Shown here one piece after another: positions 1 to 7,498 of a DNA stretch of 10,789 bases. Source of the DNA: UMGS1124 sp045541255 (GTDB taxonomy: Bacteria > Bacillota_I > Bacilli_A > RF39 > UBA660); contig JAZQIU010000039.1 of assembly GCA_045541255.1 (NCBI GenBank), positions 1 through 10,789 on the forward strand. Direction: 5' to 3'. Each line of letters opens with the position of its first letter. The first letter of the stretch is position 1. Below the pieces are notes generated by a model. The model was not told the origin of the DNA, did not search any database, and was given only the letters and a program-made list of their open reading frames with translations. Made by a program: the position numbers and the translations under genes.

Positions 1-275
1 ATTATTAAATAATTTATTATATAGTTTGAAATTATCATAAAAATAAAACCTATAATCCAATAAATTAATATTGTTGGTATATTTTTCAATTTAAATTTTT
101 TTATATATTCTTTTAAATCTTTTTTATATATTATTATGAAATATATTGTTAATAACATATAAGATATTAACAAATAAAACATATACTTTTCACTATAAAT
201 ATCTGTTGTAAAAAACAAAGTAAATATTGATGGAAAAAATATATAAATTAATATGTTTTTAAAGCCTTTTAGCAT
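1..275 (-). CDS. N-terminal part of a multi-pass membrane protein, possibly CPBP-family intramembrane protease (partial)
   Basis: Reading the minus strand from the ATG at 275 gives 91 uninterrupted codons that run off the left edge, so the C-terminus is missing. A good ribosome binding site (AAGGTGAG, 280-287) lies a few bases upstream of the ATG. The peptide is strongly hydrophobic, with three likely membrane segments at about residues 7-23, 31-50 and 68-90, separated by a Lys-rich cytoplasmic loop (KKDLKEYIKKFKLK, 51-64). The third segment carries W-x2-G-x4-M-x2-S-N (residues 73-84). From memory this resembles the N-terminal part of CPBP (Abi/CAAX-like) membrane proteases in low-GC gut Firmicutes, but the EExxxR catalytic motif would lie outside the window, so the family call is tentative. 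That a real gene is present is more certain: open frame, ribosome binding site and divergent promoter all agree. It is transcribed away from the adhesin operon. Confidence 0.6.
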   Translation of the reverse strand, partial: MLKGFKNILIYIFFPSIFTLFFTTDIYSEKYMFYLLISYMLLTIYFIIIYKKDLKEYIKKFKLKNIPTILIYWIIGFIFMIISNYIINYLI

Positions 276-291
276 ATTCTCACCTTAATTT

Positions 292-315
292 ATTTTAACA
301 TATTTTTATTGGAAA
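292..315 (-). promoter_or_regulatory. Possible minus-strand promoter for the leftward membrane-protein gene
   Basis: On the minus strand TGTTAAAAT (positions 300 down to 292) forms an extended -10 element (TGnTAAAAT), about 17 bases upstream of the start codon at 275. There is no good -35 hexamer at the right distance; TTTCAT is the closest and is weak. The element partly overlaps the region of the plus-strand promoter, so the two transcripts would diverge from a shared space of about 85 bases. Confidence 0.35.
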
Positions 316-337
316 TGAAACTTTATTATGTTATAAT
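309..337 (+). promoter_or_regulatory. Strong sigma-A-type promoter with extended -10, driving the adhesin operon
   Basis: TTGGAA (309-314) and TATAAT (332-337) are separated by exactly 17 bases, and TG at 329-330 makes an extended -10 (TGTTATAAT). Transcription would begin near 344, leaving a short leader of about 18 bases before the ATG at 362. The leader holds little more than the ribosome binding site (AAGGGTGG, 349-356), leaving no room for a riboswitch. Confidence 0.75.
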
Positions 338-361
338 GATTTTAAGATAAGGGTGGAAGTT

Positions 362-1093
362 ATGAAGAAGATATTTAATTATAGTTTATTTCTTATATTA
401 TTATCTTTTATTTTTATAAATAATGTAGATGCAGAATGTTCATATCAAGAGAGAAAACAATTATTGAATGAAGCTAAGGCAGTAGATATAAGTTTTGAGG
501 TTTATGATAAAGAAGAAAAGATAGTTGGTATAAATCCAAATACTGAACAAGAAGAAATATATACAACAACAACTTATTTTTTTAAGATGAATGTATCAAA
601 TATTACAAGTAATATGTTTGCTAAAATTACTAATAATTATGATTCGAGTGAAATTATTGTTAATTATGATGATTTAAAAGAAGGCATATACTCTTTTGAC
701 GTTGAGAATAAAACTGATATTATTACTTATTATATAGATTTTTATTCTACTAATGATAATTGTTATGCTGATAATATAACTACTAAGACAGTAAAAAAAC
801 CAAAAGAAAATCCTATATATTATTATTCTGTATGTTCTAATGAAAAGGTAGAAAATAGTGCATATTGTAAACATTTTATTGATAAGAATTTTTCTAAAAA
901 TGAATATGATATAGTTAAAGAATTAAATGATATTGTGAATAAAGATAATGATTCTCAAAATAATGATAAAAATTTTATAACTGAAACTGTAACTTTTATT
1001 AGTTCTTATTGGTATTTATTTTTATTTTTAGTAGTATTGATCTTATTTACTATAGTTATGTTTATAGTTAGAAAGAAGAGAAGTAGATTATGA
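362..1093 (+). CDS. Secreted, C-terminally membrane-anchored protein of unknown function (first gene of adhesin operon)
   Basis: No family is recognised. I start it at the ATG at 362 (243 residues): the upstream in-frame GTG at 353 lies inside the ribosome binding site GGGTGG (351-356), while the ATG is well spaced from it and gives a clean signal peptide. Residues 1-24 form that signal peptide (MKK, hydrophobic core, ending NNVDA before Glu-Cys). A Tyr/Asn/Thr-rich, apparently beta-rich extracellular region follows to about residue 145. Next comes a short Cys-containing segment (Cys158 and Cys169 flanking YYYSVC...AYCKHF) and an acidic Asn/Asp linker. One transmembrane helix (about 214-236) ends in a basic tail (RKKRSRL), giving a type I membrane topology. 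The end of its signal peptide matches that of the next gene (NVDA), and the genes overlap by ATGA (1090-1093), implying translational coupling. It may be a membrane partner or anchor of the 1016-residue protein; this is inference from context. Confidence 0.85.
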   Translation: MKKIFNYSLFLILLSFIFINNVDAECSYQERKQLLNEAKAVDISFEVYDKEEKIVGINPNTEQEEIYTTTTYFFKMNVSNITSNMFAKITNNYDSSEIIVNYDDLKEGIYSFDVENKTDIITYYIDFYSTNDNCYADNITTKTVKKPKENPIYYYSVCSNEKVENSAYCKHFIDKNFSKNEYDIVKELNDIVNKDNDSQNNDKNFITETVTFISSYWYLFLFLVVLILFTIVMFIVRKKRSRL

Positions 1094-4000
1094 ATAAAAA
1101 GAGAATGTATTTGTTTTTATTATTATTTATTTGTAGTTTTGTCTTTATTTCTAATGTAGATGCTGGTGTGTGTAATGGATATGATATAGATGGTAGTTCA
1201 GGGACTTGTAAATCATTAACTGTTTCTGTGTCATTGCCGGGATATTTAAACAAAAAATATGGTAGTGGTTTTTTGAGACCAGGGTATCTTGCTACAACAA
1301 ATACTGGTGATGCTGCTTCATTTTGTTTGGATCCAGGGTTACCAAGACCAACTAAATCTTTAACATATATAAGAGAAATTGATAATTCTAATACTTCTGG
1401 TGGATTAGGGTCTGCTGGATATTATGATGATGGTATTTATAGAATGTATCAATTATTTTATAATGATTTAATAGCACTTTTGAATAGTGGTGGATTAAAT
1501 GATGGTACAGTTAATCAACAACGTTCTTATTTTCAGAATGCTGTTAGAGTATGGACATATAGAAATGGATTTGATTATCTAGCACCAGAAAGTGCAAAAT
1601 ATCAAATTGATGCTCCTCATTTTCAAACTTGTGCAAACTATATTGATTCTAATGTAGCAAAAGGTACTTCTCAAACAGTTGCAAATTGTTTTGGTAATTC
1701 AACTCACAGAGCAGGAGTTCAAAGATATTATGATGCAATGGGTAAAAATTATATTTGGGAAAATCCATTATCAATTACTACAGATTCAAAAATAGTTAAT
1801 GTAGATGGGGAAAAATATTATAGATATGAATTTAATGTAAAATTTACAAATGGTAAATATAACTTTTTTGATGGGACATATTCAAAGGGGATATCTTATC
1901 AAGATATTCAATTAGGAAGTGCAGAGTTTTATTTAAATGATTTATCTATTAATGGTGTATCTTGCTCTACAGGTGGAACTTGCTATAACTATAGTGGTGG
2001 TGGAATAGTTAGTTCAGGAACAGAAAATCAATTTATAGTTGAATTAACTGAAGAGCAATATAAAGAATTAGCTAAAAAAAGTGATGATGGTAGTGTTAAT
2101 GTTACTATGCATTATGGATATCGTCATCCTTTAAATATAGAAAATTTATTTGTTGCTAGATATGATTTAGCTAACACATTTCAAAGAATGTTAGTTATTC
2201 AAAACTTTGTTCATTATGATACTGTTTCAATAGGAAAAGAGCCTGAAGTAACTCATTGTAGTCATACGGTGAGTGGCTATACTAATTCAGGTGGAGTTAA
2301 AGTTACTACATTAAGTCAATACATATCGTCTTGTGGGTGTAGTGCTGTTGATAAAACTTTATTAACTGGAGGAGATTTATCATATTTTAATAAAGAATGT
2401 TCAAATAGTATTATAGAGGAAAAATATACTGGTAGTATAGGAGTATGTACTTCAAATGGTGATACTACGCCTGATAATGTATTAGATGAAGATGATGCAG
2501 ATACTAATTATGATGATTATAAATTAGGTTATGAAAAAACAACTAGAGTAAATAATTATTGTACAGAAACTTGTAATGAGGATATAAATATAAATAATTT
2601 AAAAGGAAGATATACTACAAAAGCAGGTATGTATTTTGAATTTAAAGAATATCCTAATTTAACTGCTAATAAAAAATGTACAATTAAAATAAATTATTCT
2701 GCTTGGCAAAATGATTATAAAACTAATTTAGAATATTTAGTTTCTGCTTATAATACTTGGCAAGAAGCTGCTAATGCAAGTTATACGATAGGTAGTTGTT
2801 GTGATTGGGATTGTAATGATTTTGGTTGTTGGTGTGTTGAAAATTATTATAATTATAAATTTAGCTACAATGCTGCTAGAATTAATGGTTATTCAAATTT
2901 ATATTATCAAAATGTTCCAGTAACAAAAACTACATGTGGAGCTTATGATTGGCAAGTTTCAACTAAAAAGAAAGCATTTCAAAATCAAGCTTCAAAAGCA
3001 AATGCTATAGCTAGTTTAAAGAGTGATTTAAAAGTTTGTAATAATAGATTATTTGGTACAACAAATGAAAAGTTTTATGATTTTTCACAACAATTAAACT
3101 ATTACTATTATCAAACTTATGCGGATGGATATAAGGTAATTAAAAATAATGAAAGAGCAAGTTTAGGTGGTATAAATGATAGTACTTTTAAAACTTCTCA
3201 AACAGTTAGTGGAGCAAGTAATGAAAAGAAAAGTGGAAGTAATGTAATTTATTCTACACTTACTGAAAGTGGAATTCAAAATGAAACTATTTATACTTAT
3301 AATACTGATATAGTAAGAAATGTTTTATATAAGGTTGATTATGAAAGACCATTAGTTAATAAATATTCTGAAATATTTACAGGAAAAATAAGTGCAACAA
3401 AAGTGTCTGGCAAGTCTATTTCTTTAGGTTATGGATATGATACTGATGCTTCTGCAATTGCAAAAAGTGATAATAATACATATTATAGTTTCACAAAACT
3501 AGGTGCTAGTGATAAAAAAATATTTAATAAATTTAAAACTGGTAATGAAATTAAAAGATATTGTACTTATGAAATTACAAATGAGATTATTGAAGGATGT
3601 GAAGATGGAAGTTGTGATTCTAAATTAGATATTGTATTTAGAATTGTTGATCCAAATAATTTAGATCCTAACGGAAGATTAGGAACGACAAAGGGATTTA
3701 AAAATTGGAATAATATAAAGGGACAAACAGTTTTATCTACTATACAAAATGAAGATACTTTTAATCCTGATAATTTAGAGTATTCATTTACATTAGATAG
3801 TGCAACAATTAAGAAAATAAGAGAATATGATGCCAATTGTGATGCGAGTGGTGAGTGTGATCCTATTAAATATTCTAGCACTGATAAATCATATTCAGAA
3901 TTATTATGTAATGAAGATGGTAATGAATGTACTAGTGGGTTTATTACTGAATTAACAAAAAGCAGTGGTGCATTTGGTAAAAGTGTAGCTACTAACACTG

Positions 4001-4140
4001 ATGGTAGAGATAATTGGAAGTATTTAATTTATGATAATTCTACAAATAAATGGAGTATAGAAGAAAAGAAAGCTGGGAAAGTTTCATTTAGTTCTTTAAT
4101 AGCTCAATATAAATCTTTAGGAGTTGATGTTACGCCATGA
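1090..4140 (+). CDS. Large secreted Cys-rich protein with probable thioester-forming (TED/TQXA-like) adhesin domain
   Basis: A 1016-residue exported protein, likely a surface adhesin. Residues 1-25 are a signal peptide ending SNVDA. The mature N-terminus resembles thioester (TQXA-type) domains of Gram-positive adhesins. Such domains carry an aromatic-Cys-hydrophobic-Asn/Asp-Pro motif, here SFCLDPG with Cys79, and a downstream Gln motif before an invariant Trp, here YFQNAVRVW with Gln149 and Trp155. In known members the Cys and Gln side chains form an internal thioester that bonds covalently to host amines. Beta-rich regions follow (about 225-380). Then come Cys-rich segments (390-495; CC...C...CWC at 570-582), a stretch of low Cys content (650-825) and another Cys-rich part (825-950). 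The mature chain has 29 Cys, so 28 remain for disulfides if Cys79 forms the thioester. There is no LPXTG, C-terminal helix or repeat, so it must be retained by a partner, assembled on a pilus, or released. It overlaps both neighbours by ATGA. Thioester identity is by motif only. Confidence 0.75.
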   Translation: MNKKRMYLFLLLFICSFVFISNVDAGVCNGYDIDGSSGTCKSLTVSVSLPGYLNKKYGSGFLRPGYLATTNTGDAASFCLDPGLPRPTKSLTYIREIDNSNTSGGLGSAGYYDDGIYRMYQLFYNDLIALLNSGGLNDGTVNQQRSYFQNAVRVWTYRNGFDYLAPESAKYQIDAPHFQTCANYIDSNVAKGTSQTVANCFGNSTHRAGVQRYYDAMGKNYIWENPLSITTDSKIVNVDGEKYYRYEFNVKFTNGKYNFFDGTYSKGISYQDIQLGSAEFYLNDLSINGVSCSTGGTCYNYSGGGIVSSGTENQFIVELTEEQYKELAKKSDDGSVNVTMHYGYRHPLNIENLFVARYDLANTFQRMLVIQNFVHYDTVSIGKEPEVTHCSHTVSGYTNSGGVKVTTLSQYISSCGCSAVDKTLLTGGDLSYFNKECSNSIIEEKYTGSIGVCTSNGDTTPDNVLDEDDADTNYDDYKLGYEKTTRVNNYCTETCNEDININNLKGRYTTKAGMYFEFKEYPNLTANKKCTIKINYSAWQNDYKTNLEYLVSAYNTWQEAANASYTIGSCCDWDCNDFGCWCVENYYNYKFSYNAARINGYSNLYYQNVPVTKTTCGAYDWQVSTKKKAFQNQASKANAIASLKSDLKVCNNRLFGTTNEKFYDFSQQLNYYYYQTYADGYKVIKNNERASLGGINDSTFKTSQTVSGASNEKKSGSNVIYSTLTESGIQNETIYTYNTDIVRNVLYKVDYERPLVNKYSEIFTGKISATKVSGKSISLGYGYDTDASAIAKSDNNTYYSFTKLGASDKKIFNKFKTGNEIKRYCTYEITNEIIEGCEDGSCDSKLDIVFRIVDPNNLDPNGRLGTTKGFKNWNNIKGQTVLSTIQNEDTFNPDNLEYSFTLDSATIKKIREYDANCDASGECDPIKYSSTDKSYSELLCNEDGNECTSGFITELTKSSGAFGKSVATNTDGRDNWKYLIYDNSTNKWSIEEKKAGKVSFSSLIAQYKSLGVDVTP

Positions 4141-4538
4141 AAGAGAGTTTATGGGGTTACTGGTTAATTTTATTAGGAATAATTATAATTACAGTAATGA
4201 TTTTATTGCAAAATTATACTACTACTAATCAACAAGATTATTATTTAGCAAAAGAAGTTACTTATGCTGCTATGTATGATGCTATAGATTATGGTTATTA
4301 TAAAAAGTATGGTGAATTAAAAATTGTTAAAGAAAAATTTGTTGAAAATTTTATTAGACGTTTTGCTGAAAGTGCAACATTAAATAAGAATTATAAAATT
4401 AATATTTATTCTGTTTATGAAACGCCTCCAGCAGTCTCAATAGAGATTAGAACTAATACTGGAGAATTTTTGGTAGGAAGTGAAGAATTAAATGCTGGTA
4501 TAACTACTAGGTTAACAGCAATATTAGAAGTTAAGTAA
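4137..4538 (+). CDS. Small N-terminally anchored pilin-like (TadE-like) protein
   Basis: A 133-residue protein with a short N-terminus (MKESLWG), one hydrophobic helix at about 8-25, and a soluble domain facing outward. The helix continues into an amphipathic stretch (about 34-55, KEVTYAAMYDAIDYGYY), as in type IV-pilin-like and TadE-type minor pilins. The remainder mixes charged helix (60-80) with beta-type sequence (86-132). It lacks a clean prepilin cleavage signature: Gly7 is followed by Tyr, and position +5 is Leu rather than Glu. It resembles, from memory, short conserved proteins of unknown function in Firmicutes Tad-like loci (DUF5411-type); I cannot verify that. The ATG overlaps the stop of the large adhesin gene (ATGA, 4137-4140), with AGGAG at 4119-4123 as the probable, rather distant, ribosome binding site. 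It is the last gene before a terminator and the one closest to the Tad-like motor genes, so a role as minor pilin or adaptor is plausible. Confidence 0.7.
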   Translation: MKESLWGYWLILLGIIIITVMILLQNYTTTNQQDYYLAKEVTYAAMYDAIDYGYYKKYGELKIVKEKFVENFIRRFAESATLNKNYKINIYSVYETPPAVSIEIRTNTGEFLVGSEELNAGITTRLTAILEVK

Positions 4539-4566
4539 AAACGGTTAAATAATCGTTTTTTCTTTT
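4537..4566 (+). terminator. Rho-independent terminator after the adhesin operon
   Basis: AAAAACGGTT (4537-4546) pairs with AATCGTTTTT (4551-4560) around an AAAT loop, including one G-U pair, and runs into a T-rich tail to about 4566. The stem is A/T-dominated with only two G-C pairs, consistent with the genome's low G+C. Its left arm begins inside the stop codon of the pilin-like gene. It separates the adhesin operon from the motor operon, which has its own promoter. Confidence 0.65.
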
Positions 4567-4578
4567 GAATAAAAAATC

Positions 4579-4607
4579 TTGAATAAGATTACAAAGATTG
4601 TTATAAT
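4579..4607 (+). promoter_or_regulatory. Sigma-A-type promoter with extended -10, driving the Tad-like operon
   Basis: TTGAAT (4579-4584), a 17-base spacer and TATAAT (4602-4607) preceded by TG (4599-4600) form the same extended -10 arrangement as the promoter of the adhesin operon. A GGAGG ribosome binding site (4633-4637) lies seven bases before the ATG at 4645. The adhesin and motor operons can therefore be expressed separately, although the near-identical architecture suggests similar expression. Confidence 0.75.
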
Positions 4608-4644
4608 TATATATATAATAGAGTAGGAATTTGGAGGAATAAAG

Positions 4645-5496
4645 ATGGGAAATTTAATGTTAAAATTAAAAAGATTTTTAGGAAATAAGAATACTGTAAC
4701 TATACTTTGTGTAATAGCAGGTGTTGCTGTGTTATTGATTGGGTATAATTATAGAGTTAATCAAGCGGTACAACCAATTAATGTACCTTATGCTTTAATT
4801 CGTATGGAACCAAAAAGTAAAGTAGAAGCTGATAATGTAGGTACTATAAAAGTAAGTGGAGCTTTTGTTGAACAAACTGAAGATTTAATTACTAGTAAAG
4901 CTTATATTTTAAATAATGAATGGTATGTAAATTATGATACTGTTATTCCAGAAGGTGGTTTATTTTATAAATCTCAATTAGTAACTAAAGAAGATTTACC
5001 TGATACTGCTTTTGATGATATTGATGAAGGTGCAACTATATTTAGTTTATCAGTAAACAGTCATAGTACTTATGGTAATTCTATTATGCCAGGTAATTTT
5101 ATAGATTTATATTTAAAAGCTACTGATGAAAATGGCAAAGTTATTTTTGGTAAGTTTATTGAAAGTATTAAAGTGCTATCAGTTAGAGATGCAAGTGGTA
5201 ATGATGTGTTCTCTGATAGTCAAGTTCAAAGAAGTAGTAGTGAATTATTATTTGCTGTAAAAGATGATTTATTTATGTTATTAAGTGAAGCAAGTTTTGT
5301 TGGTGGTATAGAGATAGTTCCAGTTCCAAGAAACGCAGCTTATAGAAATGAAGGAGATACTGAAAATGGTACTCAAGTTTCTAAACAAGAATTAGTTGAT
5401 TATATTTTAGAAAAAGTTAGTGAATTAAGTGATGATATAGATATTTCAACTTCAACTATGACAGATACAACTTTAAATACTACAACAGGGAATTAG
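4645..5496 (+). CDS. SAF-domain CpaB/RcpC-like protein of a Tad-type system
   Basis: A 283-residue bitopic membrane protein. One transmembrane helix (about 18-34) follows a basic N-terminus (KLKRFLGNK). A SAF-like segment begins at about 45 (INVPYALIRMEPKSKVEADNV, 45-65) and continues through IPEGGLFYKSQLV (101-113). A second beta-rich part holds a PGNFIDLYL stretch (149-157) like the PGDxVDV signature of CpaB/RcpC proteins, then ELLFAVKDDLFMLLSEA (200-216). The C-terminus is a Ser/Thr/Asp-rich tail (about 262-283). CpaB/RcpC proteins are structural parts of Tad pilus machines, working next to the secretin in Gram-negatives. Without an outer membrane, this one may instead line or brace the cell-wall side of the channel. 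It is first in a four-gene operon; its stop codon overlaps the next gene's ribosome binding site (AGGTGA, 5495-5500). Family assignment is good; the exact role is inferred. Confidence 0.8.
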   Translation: MGNLMLKLKRFLGNKNTVTILCVIAGVAVLLIGYNYRVNQAVQPINVPYALIRMEPKSKVEADNVGTIKVSGAFVEQTEDLITSKAYILNNEWYVNYDTVIPEGGLFYKSQLVTKEDLPDTAFDDIDEGATIFSLSVNSHSTYGNSIMPGNFIDLYLKATDENGKVIFGKFIESIKVLSVRDASGNDVFSDSQVQRSSSELLFAVKDDLFMLLSEASFVGGIEIVPVPRNAAYRNEGDTENGTQVSKQELVDYILEKVSELSDDIDISTSTMTDTTLNTTTGN

Positions 5497-5506
5497 GTGA
5501 TAATTA

Positions 5507-6586
5507 ATGAATGATGCTGTATTTTCGCAATTAGATTTTGGTCCATTAAAAGAATTTTTAGAAACTGATGATATTACAGATATTTCATATAGTAATGGTG
5601 GTCAACTTTGGTTAAAATCTTTAACTAGAGGTATATATCAAGTTGAAAGACCAGATATAAATAATGCCATGATGGAAAAACTTGCTTTTCAATGTTCTAA
5701 TGTAATGGGAAAAACATTTAATATGGCTTCTCCATTCTTGGATGCTGAAAGTGCTGAATTACGTATGAATTTTATACATGAATCAATTAGTACTAATGGT
5801 ATTGCATGTGTTATACGTAAGACTCCAGCTAAGATAAGATTAAATAAGGATAAGTTAATTAATGAAAGATATACTACTATTGAAATACATGATTTTTTAA
5901 TAAAGTGTGTTGAAGGTCATTGTAACATAATTGTAAGTGGAGAAACAGGTAGTGGTAAGACTGAATTAGTTAAGTATTTAGCTAGTTATACAAAAGAAAA
6001 TGAAAAAATAATAACTATTGAAGATACATTAGAATTGCATTTAGATAAAATATTTCCTCATAGAGATATAGTTGCAGTTAAGACAAATAATATTGCATCT
6101 TATACTGATGTGTTAGTTTCTTGTATGAGACAAAATCCAAAGTGGATACTACTTTCAGAAGTACGTAGTGCAGAAGCAGTTTTAGCTGTTCGTAATTCAA
6201 TTTCATCAGGGCACAATATTTTATCAACAATTCACTCTGATAAAGCTAGTGGTATTCCTTTACGTATGTATTCTTTAATGGAAACTAGTCAAGATTTAGA
6301 ACAATTCTTAAGTACTATACATAAATATGTTCAAATTGGTGTATATGTTAAAGGTTATTTTAGTAAAGAATTAAATAGATTTCAAAGAGAAATATTTGAA
6401 GTTTGTGAATTCTATGTTAATGAAAAGAATGAGCCAAAGAAAAATGTTATTTATAAAAAGTTTATGAATGGTAAATATCAAATACAAAATCCTACTAAAT
6501 ATTTACTTGATTATTTAAGTATTCAAGGAGTTGTGTTACCTGAAGATACTTTTAGATTAGGTAGTGTTAATAAAGGAGAAGAATAG
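5507..6586 (+). CDS. CpaF/VirB11-family secretion ATPase (Tad-like motor)
   Basis: A 359-residue cytosolic hexameric-type ATPase that powers pilus assembly or secretion. The N-terminal domain (1-110) ends in the usual RMNFIHESIS and IRKTP segments. The RecA-like domain carries Walker A GETGSGKT (145-152, Lys151), the Asp box IEDTLEL (171-177), Walker B WILLSEVR (213-220, Glu218) and the His box SGHNILSTIHSD (234-245, His236 and His243). Every catalytic element is present, so it is probably active. The residue before the Walker B Glu is Ser217 rather than the Gly usual in CpaF (GEVR/GEIR). Downstream TadB- and TadC-like partners place it in the Tad branch; a VirB11 of a type IV secretion system would have VirB neighbours, absent here. 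It lacks the long N-terminal extension of many CpaF proteins. Start chosen at 5507, six bases after AGGTGA; a second ATG at 5511 is out of frame. Confidence 0.9.
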   Translation: MNDAVFSQLDFGPLKEFLETDDITDISYSNGGQLWLKSLTRGIYQVERPDINNAMMEKLAFQCSNVMGKTFNMASPFLDAESAELRMNFIHESISTNGIACVIRKTPAKIRLNKDKLINERYTTIEIHDFLIKCVEGHCNIIVSGETGSGKTELVKYLASYTKENEKIITIEDTLELHLDKIFPHRDIVAVKTNNIASYTDVLVSCMRQNPKWILLSEVRSAEAVLAVRNSISSGHNILSTIHSDKASGIPLRMYSLMETSQDLEQFLSTIHKYVQIGVYVKGYFSKELNRFQREIFEVCEFYVNEKNEPKKNVIYKKFMNGKYQIQNPTKYLLDYLSIQGVVLPEDTFRLGSVNKGEE

Positions 6587-6599
6587 GCGGTGATTTAAA

Positions 6600-7496
6600 A
6601 TGATTGAAGCAATTTTAATTATTTTAATAACTATATTTGTACTTATATCTAGATTTGGTAAAAATGATAATGTAAGTAGTTCAATAAAATCTGGATATAA
6701 AAAGATAATGTCAAAAGTTATGCCTTATAATTATGATGATGTTAAAGAAAAAGCAAAGGAGTTAGGGCAAACATTTGATGCTAAACAATATACTTTTCAA
6801 TTTATTTTATTTGCTGTAGGTGGAGGAGGAGTAGCTTTCTTATATTTTAGAAGTTTAACTTGGGCTATTATATATGGTCTAGTGGCTACAACTTTTATTC
6901 CATATTTAACTGTATTAAAATATAAAAGAGTATATAGTGAATATTTATTTGAGTGTGTGCAAACATATTGTACAAATGTAATAATGGAATTTAATACTAC
7001 ACAATCTTTTGTTAAAGCTTTAGAAGGTGTTATAGAAAGTGGTATTTTAGAAGAACCAATAAAAAGTGATGTACAAAATATGATAGATATGTCTTATAAA
7101 AACGGTACTATTGATGAAAGTATAGAATGGTTTAATAAAAGATATCCTTATTACATGGTAAAAAATATGCATCAATTATTTTTACAAATTACTAATGAAG
7201 GCGCAAAAGATTCAGGGGAATCTTTAGAAAATATGATGTTAGATATAGATGCTTTAGTAGAAGGTGTTTATAGAGATAAAATGGATAGAAAACAATTTTA
7301 TGGTAAGTTTTTAACATTTGGTTTAGCATTATATTTATTAGTTATGTTGATTCAATTTTTATTAGGCGGTGCTAATTATTTAGAAATGTTAAATGATTGG
7401 TATGTTTTAGTAATTTTACATTCAATAATTATTTTAAATACATTCTTCTTAATTAAAGGTATTAAATTTTATAATGAAGATACGGGGGTTGAGTAA
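6600..7496 (+). CDS. TadB-like inner-membrane platform protein (T2SSF domain)
   Basis: A 298-residue polytopic protein. Helices are predicted by eye at about 2-18, 66-83, 87-105, 236-255 and 268-287. The long cytoplasmic segment between the third and fourth helices (110-235) has the helical, charged character of a T2SSF/GspF domain and includes the segment LFLQITNEGAKDSGESLENM (193-212). TadB and TadC together form the membrane platform that couples the CpaF ATPase to subunit assembly. It starts 13 bases after the ATPase stop codon behind GGCGGTGAT, and its stop lies two bases before the next gene's ATG. Calling it TadB rather than a single GspF/PilC platform rests on the following second T2SSF-type gene. 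Confidence 0.8.
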   Translation: MIEAILIILITIFVLISRFGKNDNVSSSIKSGYKKIMSKVMPYNYDDVKEKAKELGQTFDAKQYTFQFILFAVGGGGVAFLYFRSLTWAIIYGLVATTFIPYLTVLKYKRVYSEYLFECVQTYCTNVIMEFNTTQSFVKALEGVIESGILEEPIKSDVQNMIDMSYKNGTIDESIEWFNKRYPYYMVKNMHQLFLQITNEGAKDSGESLENMMLDIDALVEGVYRDKMDRKQFYGKFLTFGLALYLLVMLIQFLLGGANYLEMLNDWYVLVILHSIIILNTFFLIKGIKFYNEDTGVE

Positions 7497-7498
7497 TT

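Noticed and set aside
1..352. AT-rich left end as a possible replication origin or CRISPR leader
   Set aside because: There are no DnaA-box clusters or spaced repeats, and the minus strand holds an open coding frame with its own ribosome binding site.
353..361. GTG at 353 as the start of the first plus-strand gene
   Set aside because: The GTG falls inside the GGGTGG ribosome binding site; the ATG at 362 is properly spaced and gives a cleaner signal peptide.
674..1253. Two minus-strand open frames of 61 and 66 codons (674-874 and 1068-1253)
   Set aside because: Both are antisense to strongly supported genes, are Ile/Tyr/Phe-rich as expected from AT-rich antisense DNA, and lack start signals.
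3567..3998. Open frame of 143 codons on the minus strand inside the large adhesin gene
   Set aside because: It lies antisense to a well-supported coding sequence, has no ribosome binding site or recognisable domain, and reads as a low-complexity Ser/Leu-rich translation. It is a shadow frame.
1090..4140. Possible use of TGA as Trp (Mycoplasma-type code), suggested by the low G+C
   Set aside because: TGA works as the stop at the ATGA gene overlaps (1093, 4140), and conserved Trp residues are encoded by TGG, so the standard bacterial code applies.
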